From: Arcticibacter sp.
Lineage (GTDB): Bacteria > Bacteroidota > Bacteroidia > 2-12-FULL-35-15
Direction: 5' to 3'
Assembly (NCBI GenBank): GCA_021155045.1
Contig: JAJNQB010000006.1
Location: 1 to 64,000 of the forward strand
DNA: 64,000 bases
Part shown: piece by piece, positions 17,009-25,936 of the stretch
How the letters are laid out: every line of letters starts with the position of its first letter
How positions within the stretch are numbered: the first letter of the stretch is position 1
Made by a program: the position numbers and the translations under genes
The notes under the pieces: generated by a model
What the model saw: the letters and a program-made list of their open reading frames with translations, nothing else
What the model was told of the DNA's origin: nothing
Databases searched by the model: none

Positions 17009-17380
17009 ATGGAAACAACACGAACAGCGAAAATATTTGTAGATGAATTTAATATACTTCATGTGAAGATATTAGGTGGCGTAATTATAGATAAAGAAGA
17101 TGCTGCTGATAATTTTCTTGTAGCAAGGCATCTGACAGGTGGGAAACGATTTTTAAAATTGGTTGACTCCCGAAAAAATTATAGAATTAAAAAAGATGCT
17201 CGCCTGTTTGTTGAAAGGCAAAATAATTCTGACATACATATTGCCAAAGCGATCTTGGTAGGCACTTTAATTTCTAAATATTTAATGGAATTTTTCATTA
17301 GCCCTGAAAGTCCGAAATTTCCGCAAAAGATATTCACTTCCGAGAAAAAGGCCATTGAGTGGCTTAAAACATTTCGTTAA
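17009..17380 (+). CDS. Small conserved-type protein, STAS/SpoIIAA-like fold possible
   Basis: A 123-residue soluble protein with an alternating alpha/beta pattern: a beta-rich N-terminus (TARIFVDEFN-like start), GGKRFLKLVDSRK, then an amphipathic helix with KAILVGTLISKYLMEFFI, and the closing motif FTSEKKAIEWLKTF. The ending resembles short Bacteroidota SpoIIAA-like proteins (phenylalanine, then A-x-x-W-L). Not recognised with certainty. It is the first gene of the cargo region and stands alone, with AT-rich spacers on both sides. Confidence 0.6.
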   Translation: METTRTAKIFVDEFNILHVKILGGVIIDKEDAADNFLVARHLTGGKRFLKLVDSRKNYRIKKDARLFVERQNNSDIHIAKAILVGTLISKYLMEFFISPESPKFPQKIFTSEKKAIEWLKTFR

Positions 17381-17522
17381 TTTAATAAGTTATCAAGTTC
17401 CATTGCTCAATTGCTTTCCAATATTATTAGATTGGTCTTCATTACTGTAATATCTACTTTTATCTCCCATAGTATATTGATTATCAATATATTGTATAAC
17501 ATTACAAAATTCGTTTAACCAA

Positions 17523-17554
17523 TATATGTTTAAACATATAAATTAATACCTTTG
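17523..17554 (+). promoter_or_regulatory. Promoter with an overlapping GTTTAAAC palindrome
   Basis: An 18-bp perfect palindrome, TATATGTTTAAACATATA (17523-17540), lies where the -33 element should be, followed by TACCTTTG (17547-17554) as the -7 element. The start codon of the SnoaL-like gene is 27 bases on. A protein bound to the palindrome would block this promoter. The same GTTTAAAC core recurs at 21094-21120 and 29181-29196. Confidence 0.6.
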
Positions 17555-17581
17555 TGATATACTAACTTAAAATTATATCAT

Positions 17582-17938
17582 ATGAGCTTAAAAGAAAAAA
17601 TTGAAGATTTGAATCAAATGATCCTTACAGGAAAACAAATGGACGCTTTTGAAAAGTATTATCATGAAAATGTATCAATGCAAGAAAATTCGAATCCACC
17701 TACTGTTGGCAAATCAGTAAATCGCGAGAGAGAATTACAAGCCATGCAAATGATTGAAGCTTTTCATGGTGCTGAAGTAAAATCGGTTACAGTTGGTGAT
17801 AATGTAACAGCATCTGAATGGGAAATGGATGTTACTTATAAAGGGGCGCCTCGTATGAAAATGTGTCAAGTTGCAGTACAAAAGTGGCAGGACGGAAAAA
17901 TTATAAACGAACGCTTTTATTATTCAATGCCAAATTAA
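17582..17938 (+). CDS. SnoaL/NTF2-like small protein
   Basis: A 118-residue protein with the NTF2-like cone fold pattern: an N-terminal helix pair with ILTGKQMDAFEKYYHENVSMQEN (the first 19 residues of which are the family's usual -x-x-AF-x-Y-Y--DV-M-E signature), a helix (NRERELQAMQMIEAFHG), and a four-strand sheet ending AVQKWQDGKIINERFYYS. Family members include polyketide cyclases and many stress-response proteins of unknown substrate. It has its own promoter with a palindromic operator. Confidence 0.8.
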   Translation: MSLKEKIEDLNQMILTGKQMDAFEKYYHENVSMQENSNPPTVGKSVNRERELQAMQMIEAFHGAEVKSVTVGDNVTASEWEMDVTYKGAPRMKMCQVAVQKWQDGKIINERFYYSMPN

Positions 17939-18051
17939 AAATTACGGGGGAACAGGTAGTTGCTTTAATGATTGTTTCTTCCATTATTACTAAAGTATTG
18001 CTTGAATCCCCCGCCAATTTTATTAAAAAAAACAATTAAAAATCAAATTAT

Positions 18052-18510
18052 ATGAAAGCAAGAACAATTTCAATAACCCCTGAAACTCTTTTTATGTTGG
18101 AGTTTCAAGAAAACAAGAATAACAATGACTCTGATAACCACTACATTCCGGGAGCATGTAATATTGGCCGCGAGGAAATAAAAAGGAGAAAAATGGCAAC
18201 CATCTTTTCTGCTATACTAACAATTGCGGTGATGGTTTTAATACTTACGCTTGATGCAAACAAAATTTGGAGATTACTCCTTTTCATACCTGCGACCTCG
18301 CTTGGTGTGAGCTTTCAGCAATGGTACTTTAAGTTTTGTGTGGCCTTCGGAATAAAAGGGGTGTTCAATTTCGGAGACATCGGCAAAACATTTTCCATTG
18401 AGCAAAAGGAAAATTACAGAAAGGATCGTATCAAGGCATGGCAAATGATTATATCGGGAGTAGTATTTGGTGTGGTAGTGGCTCTAATTTTTTATTATCT
18501 ACCTAACTAA
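18052..18510 (+). CDS. Small membrane protein with an NIGREE-type N-terminal motif
   Basis: A 152-residue protein. About 50 cytoplasmic residues include ACNIGREEIKRRKMA, a motif (CNIG-x-E-x-x-RR) found before the first membrane helix in a widespread family of small membrane proteins. Three to four hydrophobic segments follow (about 53-71, 76-95, 130-149). Function is not known. The N-terminus of about 25 residues looks like an extension of the family core. Confidence 0.6.
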   Translation: MKARTISITPETLFMLEFQENKNNNDSDNHYIPGACNIGREEIKRRKMATIFSAILTIAVMVLILTLDANKIWRLLLFIPATSLGVSFQQWYFKFCVAFGIKGVFNFGDIGKTFSIEQKENYRKDRIKAWQMIISGVVFGVVVALIFYYLPN

Positions 18511-18525
18511 AACTTCACAAATAAA

Positions 18526-18768
18526 ATGGTATCGCAATTGGAGCAACAAAATTACATAGATGAGAAGAAGAAAGAATTTGCGATGAATATTGACGAATTT
18601 ATGATTGGAGACACTATTATTGATTCAGATGGCTGTAATTGCAAAATATGTAACAAGACAATGAATAGTATTGAGGTTTCAATTAAAAGAAAAAATGATA
18701 AAGGTTGTAACAGTGAGCAATGGTTTGATATGAAACAATTTAATAAAAGATTTAAAATTTTGAATTAG
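18526..18768 (+). CDS. Small protein with a CxxC motif
   Basis: An 80-residue, charged, probably cytoplasmic protein. The middle holds DGCNCKICNKTMNSIEV, a Cys cluster that may bind a metal. Not recognised. It follows the membrane protein by 15 bases and may be co-transcribed with it. Confidence 0.5.
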   Translation: MVSQLEQQNYIDEKKKEFAMNIDEFMIGDTIIDSDGCNCKICNKTMNSIEVSIKRKNDKGCNSEQWFDMKQFNKRFKILN

Positions 18769-18886
18769 AAAAATTTTAATGCGTTTTTGGGTAAATTATT
18801 ATTATGGTGTACCCAAGACAAAACAGAAACCATTAGTGAATCGAAATTTTAAAAATAATAACTCCAAAACTTAAATAATAATAAAT

Positions 18887-19270
18887 ATGGAAACTAAACC
18901 AATGTCAAAAACAAGAAAAATTACCGCGTGGATATTAGTTGGACTGATGTCTGCCTTATTTATTATGAGTGCAACAATGAAATTGACGGCAGGTGTAGAT
19001 GCAGAAATTGCCAAGAACTTTGTTAAATGGGGTTTGGACGGTAAACTTATGCTAATAGGAACGGGGGAACTTATTGCAGCAATTTTATTTCTTATTCCCC
19101 GAACATCATCACTCGGAGTTTTATTATTAAGCGCACATTTAGGCGGTGCAATTGTAACACACATGAGTAATGCAGAAATGTTCGTTCCTCAAGTAATAAT
19201 GCTATTGCTTGTTTGGGTTGCCAATTATTTACGCAATCCGGAAATGTTAGCTTCATTCACCAAAAAATAA
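18887..19270 (+). CDS. DoxX-family membrane protein
   Basis: A 127-residue protein with four hydrophobic segments, typical of the DoxX/DoxX-like family. The first helix (ITAWILVGLMSALFIMSATM) and the LIGTGELIAAILFLIPRTS and GVLLLSAHLGGAIVTH segments carry the family's usual residues. DoxX proteins are inner-membrane proteins linked to quinone or thiosulfate redox chemistry and oxidative stress; the exact activity is not established for this branch. It is four bases before the dioxygenase gene and likely shares its mRNA. Confidence 0.85.
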   Translation: METKPMSKTRKITAWILVGLMSALFIMSATMKLTAGVDAEIAKNFVKWGLDGKLMLIGTGELIAAILFLIPRTSSLGVLLLSAHLGGAIVTHMSNAEMFVPQVIMLLLVWVANYLRNPEMLASFTKK

Positions 19271-19274
19271 ATTT

Positions 19275-20165
19275 ATGGAACGCAAAGATTTTTTAAAACT
19301 TTTAGCGTTAGCTCCATTAGCCACACAAGCCATGAAATTACAAGCATTATCAAAAATTACATCTTCCTTTTCTACAACAAAGAAAATGCCTGTGCTTTTT
19401 ACTTCTCATGGCAATCCTATGGATATACCTTTGGGACTGAATGCAAATCCGTTTTTAACAAGTTTGACAAAAATAGGAGAGAAAATCAGAACAGAACATG
19501 AGATAAAAGCCATACTAGTGGTATCCGCTCATTGGTGCACAAAGGGCACACTTGTAAATGTAAGCCCTGCGCCTGACACTATTTATGATTACTACGGCTT
19601 TCCACCCGAATATTATACTCAGAAATACCTTGCTCCCGGTTCACCAGAAACAGCCAAGGAAGTAACCAAGCTTATTCCAAAAGTTAAAGAAACAACAGAG
19701 TGGGGATTGGATCATGGTGCATGGCCTATGTTGAAACACATGTTCCCAAAGGCGGATGTTCCTGTCTTTGAAATGAGTATTGATTATTACCAATCCGCTC
19801 AATATCATTTTGATTTAGCAAAACAACTTAAACCACTGCGAGATAAAGGTGTTTTAATTATTGGTAGCGGTGCAGTTGTGCATAATATAAAAGAAGCCAG
19901 CAAACGGTTTTTTAATGGCAATATGAAGCCTTATGGTTGGGATATGGAATTTGACCAATGGATAAAACAACAGTTAGACAAACGAGATATACAAAGTATA
20001 GTAAACTACGAAAAACAAAAATTGGGATTGATGGCAGCACCAACCCCCGACCACTATGTGCCTTTGATATACAGTTTAGCTCTTATGGATAAAGATGAAA
20101 ACCTTGAGCATACTTTTGAAGAAATCCTCCCAGCGTTTAGCAACAGGGGTTTTCGTATAGGATAA
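19275..20165 (+). CDS. Class III extradiol dioxygenase (DODA/YgiD-like), exported
   Basis: A 296-residue LigB-superfamily protein. Metal-ligand motifs are present: FTSHGNPMDIPL (His about 45), VVSAHWCTKG (His about 90), LDHGAWPMLKHMFPKAD (about 150-166) and GSGAVVHNI (His about 204). Close relatives open the aromatic ring of DOPA-like catechols. An N-terminal extension MERKDFLKLLALAPLATQA looks like a signal sequence without the twin arginine, so export is possible but uncertain. It is translationally close to the DoxX gene. Confidence 0.85.
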   Translation: MERKDFLKLLALAPLATQAMKLQALSKITSSFSTTKKMPVLFTSHGNPMDIPLGLNANPFLTSLTKIGEKIRTEHEIKAILVVSAHWCTKGTLVNVSPAPDTIYDYYGFPPEYYTQKYLAPGSPETAKEVTKLIPKVKETTEWGLDHGAWPMLKHMFPKADVPVFEMSIDYYQSAQYHFDLAKQLKPLRDKGVLIIGSGAVVHNIKEASKRFFNGNMKPYGWDMEFDQWIKQQLDKRDIQSIVNYEKQKLGLMAAPTPDHYVPLIYSLALMDKDENLEHTFEEILPAFSNRGFRIG

Positions 20166-20298
20166 AAGATTATGAAGTGGTATAATTGAGATAAAATATA
20201 TGGGCTGGCGGTTGCAGTTTGATTTTCAGAATGATTTACTGTTCCATGTAAACAGTTACTGAAACATCTGCAATACCGGCCCTCCAATACTTTTGAAA

Positions 20299-20556
20299 AT
20301 GAATTACAAAAAATTATTATTAACATTAATGGATGAAAGACATGGGGCTATTTTTATTGTCGAAATAAAAAATGATGCTCCAAAAAGCATCAAAGCAAAT
20401 TTTATAAAACTACCAATTGGTACGGATTTGGGCTTCTATACAGGAAGATATGCTAATGATACTGCTGAAGAAACTATAATTTCTGACATCCTTAAAAGGC
20501 TTGGGATTGAAAAAAATTCCGGGCATTATTTCATCAGGGAAGAGCATTCAAAGTAA
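20299..20556 (+). CDS. Small protein of unknown function
   Basis: An 85-residue protein (MNYKKLLLTLMDERHGAIF at the start). The frame also allows a TTG start two codons earlier. Predicted alpha/beta, with GTDLGFYTGRYANDT in the middle and a polar C-terminus. No family recognised. The 130-bp spacer upstream contains an imperfect dyad (ACTGTT...AACAGT) but no clear promoter. Confidence 0.45.
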   Translation: MNYKKLLLTLMDERHGAIFIVEIKNDAPKSIKANFIKLPIGTDLGFYTGRYANDTAEETIISDILKRLGIEKNSGHYFIREEHSK

Positions 20557-20606
20557 GATTATTCACACAATATTTAATTAGGTAAATTTTTATAAAAAAT
20601 TATAAA

Positions 20607-21056
20607 ATGAATTTGGAAGAAGAAATTAAGCAAAGTAAATTCAGGAGTGAATTTCAAAAGACAATTATAAATATTTATTATACTAACTGTTATATTTTCT
20701 CAAAGTTTCAAGATATCCTTTCTGAATATAAATTAACGGTTCAGCAATATAATATCCTAAGAATTCTTCGTGGGCAATTCCCGGATACAGCATCAATTGG
20801 AAAGATTAAGGAACGAATGCTTGATAAAAATTCGGATATAACAAGAATAATTGACCGACTAATTATTAAGCAATTGGCAGAAAGAAAAAACAGCATAACC
20901 GATAGGAGAGTCACGGAGATTAAAATAACAAAAAAAGGGTTGAGCCTTCTTAAGAAAATGGATTTGGTTGATTTAAAATCGGATAACATCCTCTCGCATT
21001 TAAATGAAACAGACCTAAAGAAGCTTAATGAACTTTTAGATAAGGTCAGAATTTAG
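20607..21056 (+). CDS. MarR-family transcriptional regulator
   Basis: A 149-residue winged-helix regulator. The DNA-binding core is visible: LTVQQYNILRILRG, then ASIGKIKERMLDKNSDITRIIDRLI (helices 3 and 4) and the wing ERKNSITDRRVTEIKITKKG with the conserved DxR. It is a paralogue of the 149-residue MarR protein at 29550-29999 (both have YYTN near residue 26, LT-QQ-N, IKE-MLDK-SD-TR-IDRL). It is followed by two GTTTAAAC palindromes that may be its targets. Confidence 0.9.
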   Translation: MNLEEEIKQSKFRSEFQKTIINIYYTNCYIFSKFQDILSEYKLTVQQYNILRILRGQFPDTASIGKIKERMLDKNSDITRIIDRLIIKQLAERKNSITDRRVTEIKITKKGLSLLKKMDLVDLKSDNILSHLNETDLKKLNELLDKVRI

Positions 21057-21093
21057 GCCTAAAACCTTTTATTCTTTATGGTTAAATGTTTAT

Positions 21094-21120
21094 TCGTTTA
21101 AACGATTGTTGTTTAAACAA
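21094..21120. promoter_or_regulatory. Two tandem GTTTAAAC palindromes
   Basis: TCGTTTAAACGA (21094-21105) and TTGTTTAAACAA (21109-21120) lie 15 bp apart, centre to centre, between the MarR gene and the gene starting at 21162. The spacing would place two dimers on nearly the same side of the helix. The 42 bases to the start codon hold a weak -7-like TATCTTAG. Confidence 0.55.
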
Positions 21121-21161
21121 ATTGTACTATCTTAGCTTAAGGGACTTTAAACGAAAATACA

Positions 21162-21683
21162 ATGTCAAAAGAAATTGCAAGTTCTATTGTAAGTGCTAAC
21201 AAAATCGAGGCATTAAATTATATCATTAAGAATTTAAAGCAACCAGAGTCGGAATTAGATGCAATTAATATTTGCTATGAGATCAGTTTAATCAAGCCTG
21301 ATCTTCTAATAGATCATTTTGGTGAGATCGCAATATGTTTAAATTCAAAGAATAGCAACGTACATAAATTTACCTTGCTTATTTTCTCAAATTTAGCAAA
21401 CAAGAAATGGCATAACATATGGGATTGTCGTGACAGAATATGTGATATAATAACGGCTGGAGACATTCTTGTTTTAGAATCAGGGCTTTTACTTTTTTTA
21501 GAAATGGCAAAATTCGGGGATGGGGAAATAAGAAATGAAGCCTCTCATTGTATTACAGTAATCCTCGAAATTCTTCCCGTTGAAAACCTTCAAAAATTTA
21601 CTAAAGCCATTGCTGAATCGGATATTTTATTTAAGGAAAAAAATCTTACAATAATTGACAAAAGAACAAGTTTGCTTAACTAA
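21162..21683 (+). CDS. Helical-repeat (HEAT/ARM-like) protein
   Basis: A 173-residue all-helical protein with leucine/isoleucine periodicity of helical repeats (ALNYIIKNLKQP, INICYEISLIKPDLLIDHF, FTLLIFSNLANKKW). No catalytic motif. It is expressed from a promoter preceded by two GTTTAAAC palindromes, so it may belong to the MarR-controlled set. Function unknown. Confidence 0.55.
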   Translation: MSKEIASSIVSANKIEALNYIIKNLKQPESELDAINICYEISLIKPDLLIDHFGEIAICLNSKNSNVHKFTLLIFSNLANKKWHNIWDCRDRICDIITAGDILVLESGLLLFLEMAKFGDGEIRNEASHCITVILEILPVENLQKFTKAIAESDILFKEKNLTIIDKRTSLLN

Positions 21684-21742
21684 TCTTTACTTATACGTTC
21701 ATAATTTTATATATTTAGAAGAACAAGTAAGCATTCTCTTAA

Positions 21743-22150
21743 TTAAATTAAATTCCCTAGCATAACATTTAAACTTTGCTTAAATACTTTCACTTCTTTT
21801 TTGGGAATGTCTTTGAAAGAAAATTCATCAGCTTTCTGATATGCATTAGTTATTAAGGAAATATCCTTGTTAGCTTTTTCTGTTAAATAAATAAAGTTTT
21901 GCCTTCTATCCTTTGGATTTGAAATTCTCTTAACATATCCGAATTTCACTAAATAATCTATCATTTGCACCAGTGACGACTTCTCAACATGGATTATTTC
22001 ACTTATCTCTTTTTGAGTCAGTTTCTTTTTCGACTCATTAATAACAAAAAGTATTATATAATACCTATCAATACTTAAACCGTTTAAATAACTTGCAACA
22101 GCTTTGTGATAAAGCTTTGAAATATTATTTAAACGGTCAACAAGTACCAT
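21743..22150 (-). CDS. MarR-family regulator at the end of the efflux operon
   Basis: A 135-residue winged-helix protein. Recognition region LTQKEISEIIHVEKSSLVQMIDYLVKFGYV and wing RISNPKDRRQNFIYLTEKA contain the MarR signature (KDRR). It differs from the two 149-residue MarR paralogues on the island. It is the last gene of the minus-strand operon TetR-TolC-MFP-RND-DUF6787-MarR and may provide a second control on efflux. Confidence 0.88.
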   Translation of the reverse strand: MVLVDRLNNISKLYHKAVASYLNGLSIDRYYIILFVINESKKKLTQKEISEIIHVEKSSLVQMIDYLVKFGYVKRISNPKDRRQNFIYLTEKANKDISLITNAYQKADEFSFKDIPKKEVKVFKQSLNVMLGNLI

Positions 22151-22173
22151 GTCAGATGTTTTGAATAGTTAAA

Positions 22174-22482
22174 TTACTTATAAAAGCGTTTTGTAAGAGC
22201 TTTAAAAAGCTTCTTTTCCTTCGTCCAGAAAAAAGTAAATTGCCCTAATAGGAACCCGTAAATCAACAATAATAACTGGTATGCCGGGAAGATGAAAAGG
22301 ATATAAGTAATAGATTTTATCCATAGTGCAGTACCAGCTTTCAGTCCAATCAGCATAAAAAACAACTTACGAAATGTAACTACTGAAGACCCTGCAAGAG
22401 AAAAAACAATGAATATTAATAGCAGTTGAAAATTGCTATTAATACCCCATTTAATTTTTAACTTTTCAAAATATTTTTTCAT
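22174..22482 (-). CDS. DUF6787-like small membrane protein
   Basis: A 102-residue protein: an N-terminal KLKIKWGINSN segment, two to three hydrophobic helices (about 20-45, 52-80), and a closing GQFTFFWTKEKKLFKALTK. This layout (KWGV-N, then LGQF-FF) is that of a small Bacteroidota membrane family annotated as a domain of unknown function. It sits between the RND pump gene and the MarR gene in the operon, 23 bases before the latter. Confidence 0.65.
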   Translation of the reverse strand: MKKYFEKLKIKWGINSNFQLLLIFIVFSLAGSSVVTFRKLFFMLIGLKAGTALWIKSITYILFIFPAYQLLLLIYGFLLGQFTFFWTKEKKLFKALTKRFYK

Positions 22483-22535
22483 CGAACTAAATAATGAATT
22501 TTAAAATTCAATCTACTAATCAATGTGTTTTCAAT

Positions 22536-25500
22536 TTAAACCTGTTCAATTGGTCTTAATTTTCCTCTTTGTTTAGTCTTTGAAATAATTCTTTTGGTTT
22601 TTTCTTTAGTATTAAATGCAATTAAATACATTACAGGAACTAATATTAACGTGATAAAGGTTGCGAAACTTAATCCGAAAATAATTGTCCATGACAAAGG
22701 ACCCCAAAACGCAACAGAATCACCCCCAAAATAAATTTTTGGGTTTAATTCTGTAAACATTGTAACAAAATCAATATTAAACCCTACAGCAAGTGGAATC
22801 ATGCCCAATATTGTAGCCGTAGCAGTTAAAATTACGGGAGTCATTCTTATGCGTCCACCTTCAACAACAGCCTCTCGAACCGACATGCCATTCTCAACAA
22901 GGGTATCGGTAAATTCTACGAGTAATATACCATTCCTGACGACTATTCCAGCTAAAGCAACAATTCCAATTCCTGTCATTACAACTGAAATATCCATATT
23001 GAAAATAGCCAAGCCAAGGAGAACACCAATTACACTTAAAATAATTTCAGACAGAATTATTAATGTTTTACTAAATGAATTAAACTGAATAATTAATATC
23101 AATAAAATTATAAAAACGGAAATCATCAAAGCTCGTCCCATAAATGCAGCCGCTTCTTTTTGTTCCTCCTTTTCGCCTGTTAATTCAACAATTACACCTT
23201 GCGGAGTATTAAAGTTTTTTGTAACCGATAGCAATGCCGCATTTACTTTATTAGCATTAAATCCGGAAAGTACATTAGAAGAAAGAGTAATTACTCTTTT
23301 TTGATTTTTTCTTTTTATTCCTCCGTAAGTGCTGGTGTAATCTACTTTAGCAAAAGCGGATAATGGAATTTGGCGGATAGCACCACCCATATTCATATCA
23401 CGGTAGGTAATTTTAAGATTTTGCAATTCTTCAATATTGTTTCTCTGTGACTTATTATAACGAAGCATGATTGGATAATCATCGTTTGCATCTTTAAAGC
23501 GAGAAACCTCCTTGCCATAAACTGCATTACGAAGTTCCATTCCTATTTGAGCGGTTGATATTCCTTCTCTATTTGCTCGTTCCCTGTCAATATTAATTTT
23601 TATTTCAGGCTTATTTAGTTGCAAGTCAGATTTAAGTTCTTCTACGCCCGCTATCTGAAGCGAATCAAGCATTTTCTTTAGGGAAAGCGAGGTTGCCACC
23701 AAATCTTCAAATTTATCACCACTTATCTCAATATTAATAGGTTTGGCAGTAGGTGGCCCATTTTGTTCTTGATCAACAGACATCTCAACTCCCGGAATAC
23801 CTTTAACGGCAGTTCTAATTTCATCTAAATATTTTGCAGTTGAAACCCCATCTCGCAATCCAAATTCAACAAATGCTACTCCAACCTTTGCTTTGTTTGA
23901 ATACTTTCCTCTGTCATCTCTATTTTCAGAAGCACCAACAGCTACGTTTGTAATTACTGATTCAACTATTGGATTTTTTTCTCCAATTACCTTATATATT
24001 CTACCTTCGATTATTTTCGCAATAGAGTCGGTAGCCGAAGCTTTTGTACCAACAGGTAAGGTTGCATATACATAAATAAAATTGGGATCTCCTTTAGGAA
24101 AGAAAACTACTTTAGGATTTCTTAACGCTGTTAGCATTACAGAGCCAATAAGCAAGGCTATTGTCAATCCAACAACTTTATATGGACGATCAAGTGTCCA
24201 ATTTAAAAATCGAGCGTATGAATTCTGAACGGCAGGCCATGTTTTTTCCTGAAACCTGGCAATCATTTTCTCAATTAGTAAACTATACAAAGTATAAATC
24301 AGTAACATTAAAATAATGAAATTTCCTTTTCCTGGAGAACCAGTGATGTAAAACAATAAAGCAATCATTACCATTACAACAGCAGTAATAACTAGTCCTT
24401 TACGACTTTTTTTACCATGGTGCTTTTCGTGTGGTTTCATAAAATTAACTGCAAATACTGGATTAATAATATAAGCAACGATAAGCGATGCACTCAATGT
24501 AATAATCATTGTTACGGGCATAAAGTGCATAAATTTGCCAATAGTGCCTCCCCAAAACGCAAGTGGTATAAAGGGCGCAAGTGTTGTAATAGTTCCCGAT
24601 AATACAGGCAGAAACACTTCACCTGCCGCTTGCTTAGCCGCAGTAACAATATTCTTTTTTCCATTATCGAAGATCCGGTGTGTATTTTCTATAACAACAA
24701 CTGCATCATCAACCACAATACCTAAGCCAAGTAGAAAAGCAAACAGTACAATCATATTCATTGTAAATCCAATACCGGGTAGAATCATAAATGCGATAAA
24801 CATGGATAGAGGTACAGATAATCCAACGAAAATTGCATTAGTAGCACCCATAAAGAACATCAGAATAATTGTTACGAGAATAAAGCCAATGATAATGGTA
24901 TTAATTAAATCGTGTAATGTAGTTCGGGTTTGAGACGATTGATCTCCTGTTGTTTTAATAACCAAATCTTCAGGAAATGATGATTTTTTCATTTCAAGTA
25001 TAATCTCATTAATCTTATCAGAAGCATTAATCAGGTTTTCACCACCTCTTTTAATGATATTTAAAGTAATTACCTTTTTGTTATCAAGGTGGCCATAACT
25101 TTCTTGTTCCAGAAAACCATCTTTAACATCAGCAACATCTTTTAAATAAACAGGTGCGCCAACCATTGAATTAACAACAATGTTTTTTATGTTATCAATA
25201 TCCGAAAACTCTCCCGAAACACTTATTGTTCTTGCCATTTCATCCATATCAACACTTCCTCCGGAAATAATCAAATTTTCTGAAGCAATAGCCCTTTCTA
25301 TATCTGTCATTGAAAGTTTGGCAGCATGCATTCTATACATGTCCACATTAATTTGAATTTCCCTTTCTAAAGCTCCAACCATATCCGCTCTAGTAATCTC
25401 CTTAAGGGATTCTATTCTGTCTTGTAAATCATCTGCATATTTTTTTAACTGGCTTAATTCATAATCTCCGGATATGTTCACAAACATTATCGGCATTTCA

Positions 25501-25925
25501 GAAAATTCTACCTCCATAACGCTTGGTTCGGAGGGCAGGTCTTTCGGCAAATCTTTTTTTGCTTTATCTACTGCATCCTTTACCTTTTGTTTTGCTACAG
25601 CAACCTCTATGTCTGTATTAAATTCAACAATGATGTTAGAGAAATCCTGTACGGAATTACTTGTAAGTTTCTTTACTCCGGATATAGATTTAATCTGTTT
25701 TTCAATTGGTTTACAAACTAGATTTTCAATGTCTTTTGGTGAACTACCAGGGTAAACAGTACTTACATAAATTGTAGGGATCACGATATCCGGGAATTTT
25801 TCCTTAGGAATACTGTTGTATGAAAACATTCCTGCTAACGTTATAAAAATGGTTAGCACGTAGATGGCCGATTTATTGTCAATAGACCAACTTGTTAATT
25901 TGAACTCTTTAAATTTCTTTTCCAC
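22536..25925 (-). CDS. RND efflux permease (AcrB/MMPL superfamily)
   Basis: A 1129-residue inner-membrane transporter with the RND 12-helix plan: one helix at about 20-38, a large periplasmic domain, helices 2-6 at about 340-500, a second periplasmic domain and the final helix block. The proton-relay Asp pair in TM4 is visible in GLGIVVDDAVVVIENTHRIF (about 400-420). An insertion of about 50 residues between the two halves (KPHEKHHGKKSRKG and two extra hydrophobic stretches) lengthens it beyond AcrB. It works with the adaptor and the TolC-like protein encoded directly upstream. Substrate unknown; multidrug export is likely. Confidence 0.92.
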   Translation of the reverse strand: MEKKFKEFKLTSWSIDNKSAIYVLTIFITLAGMFSYNSIPKEKFPDIVIPTIYVSTVYPGSSPKDIENLVCKPIEKQIKSISGVKKLTSNSVQDFSNIIVEFNTDIEVAVAKQKVKDAVDKAKKDLPKDLPSEPSVMEVEFSEMPIMFVNISGDYELSQLKKYADDLQDRIESLKEITRADMVGALEREIQINVDMYRMHAAKLSMTDIERAIASENLIISGGSVDMDEMARTISVSGEFSDIDNIKNIVVNSMVGAPVYLKDVADVKDGFLEQESYGHLDNKKVITLNIIKRGGENLINASDKINEIILEMKKSSFPEDLVIKTTGDQSSQTRTTLHDLINTIIIGFILVTIILMFFMGATNAIFVGLSVPLSMFIAFMILPGIGFTMNMIVLFAFLLGLGIVVDDAVVVIENTHRIFDNGKKNIVTAAKQAAGEVFLPVLSGTITTLAPFIPLAFWGGTIGKFMHFMPVTMIITLSASLIVAYIINPVFAVNFMKPHEKHHGKKSRKGLVITAVVMVMIALLFYITGSPGKGNFIILMLLIYTLYSLLIEKMIARFQEKTWPAVQNSYARFLNWTLDRPYKVVGLTIALLIGSVMLTALRNPKVVFFPKGDPNFIYVYATLPVGTKASATDSIAKIIEGRIYKVIGEKNPIVESVITNVAVGASENRDDRGKYSNKAKVGVAFVEFGLRDGVSTAKYLDEIRTAVKGIPGVEMSVDQEQNGPPTAKPINIEISGDKFEDLVATSLSLKKMLDSLQIAGVEELKSDLQLNKPEIKINIDRERANREGISTAQIGMELRNAVYGKEVSRFKDANDDYPIMLRYNKSQRNNIEELQNLKITYRDMNMGGAIRQIPLSAFAKVDYTSTYGGIKRKNQKRVITLSSNVLSGFNANKVNAALLSVTKNFNTPQGVIVELTGEKEEQKEAAAFMGRALMISVFIILLILIIQFNSFSKTLIILSEIILSVIGVLLGLAIFNMDISVVMTGIGIVALAGIVVRNGILLVEFTDTLVENGMSVREAVVEGGRIRMTPVILTATATILGMIPLAVGFNIDFVTMFTELNPKIYFGGDSVAFWGPLSWTIIFGLSFATFITLILVPVMYLIAFNTKEKTKRIISKTKQRGKLRPIEQV

Positions 25926-25936
25926 AATTAAAATAT

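Noticed and set aside
24535..24933. Plus-strand 132-residue frame inside the RND permease gene
   Set aside because: It is the mirror of a conserved transmembrane region on the other strand. Similar antisense frames across the RND, restriction-methylase and OLD genes were left out for the same reason.
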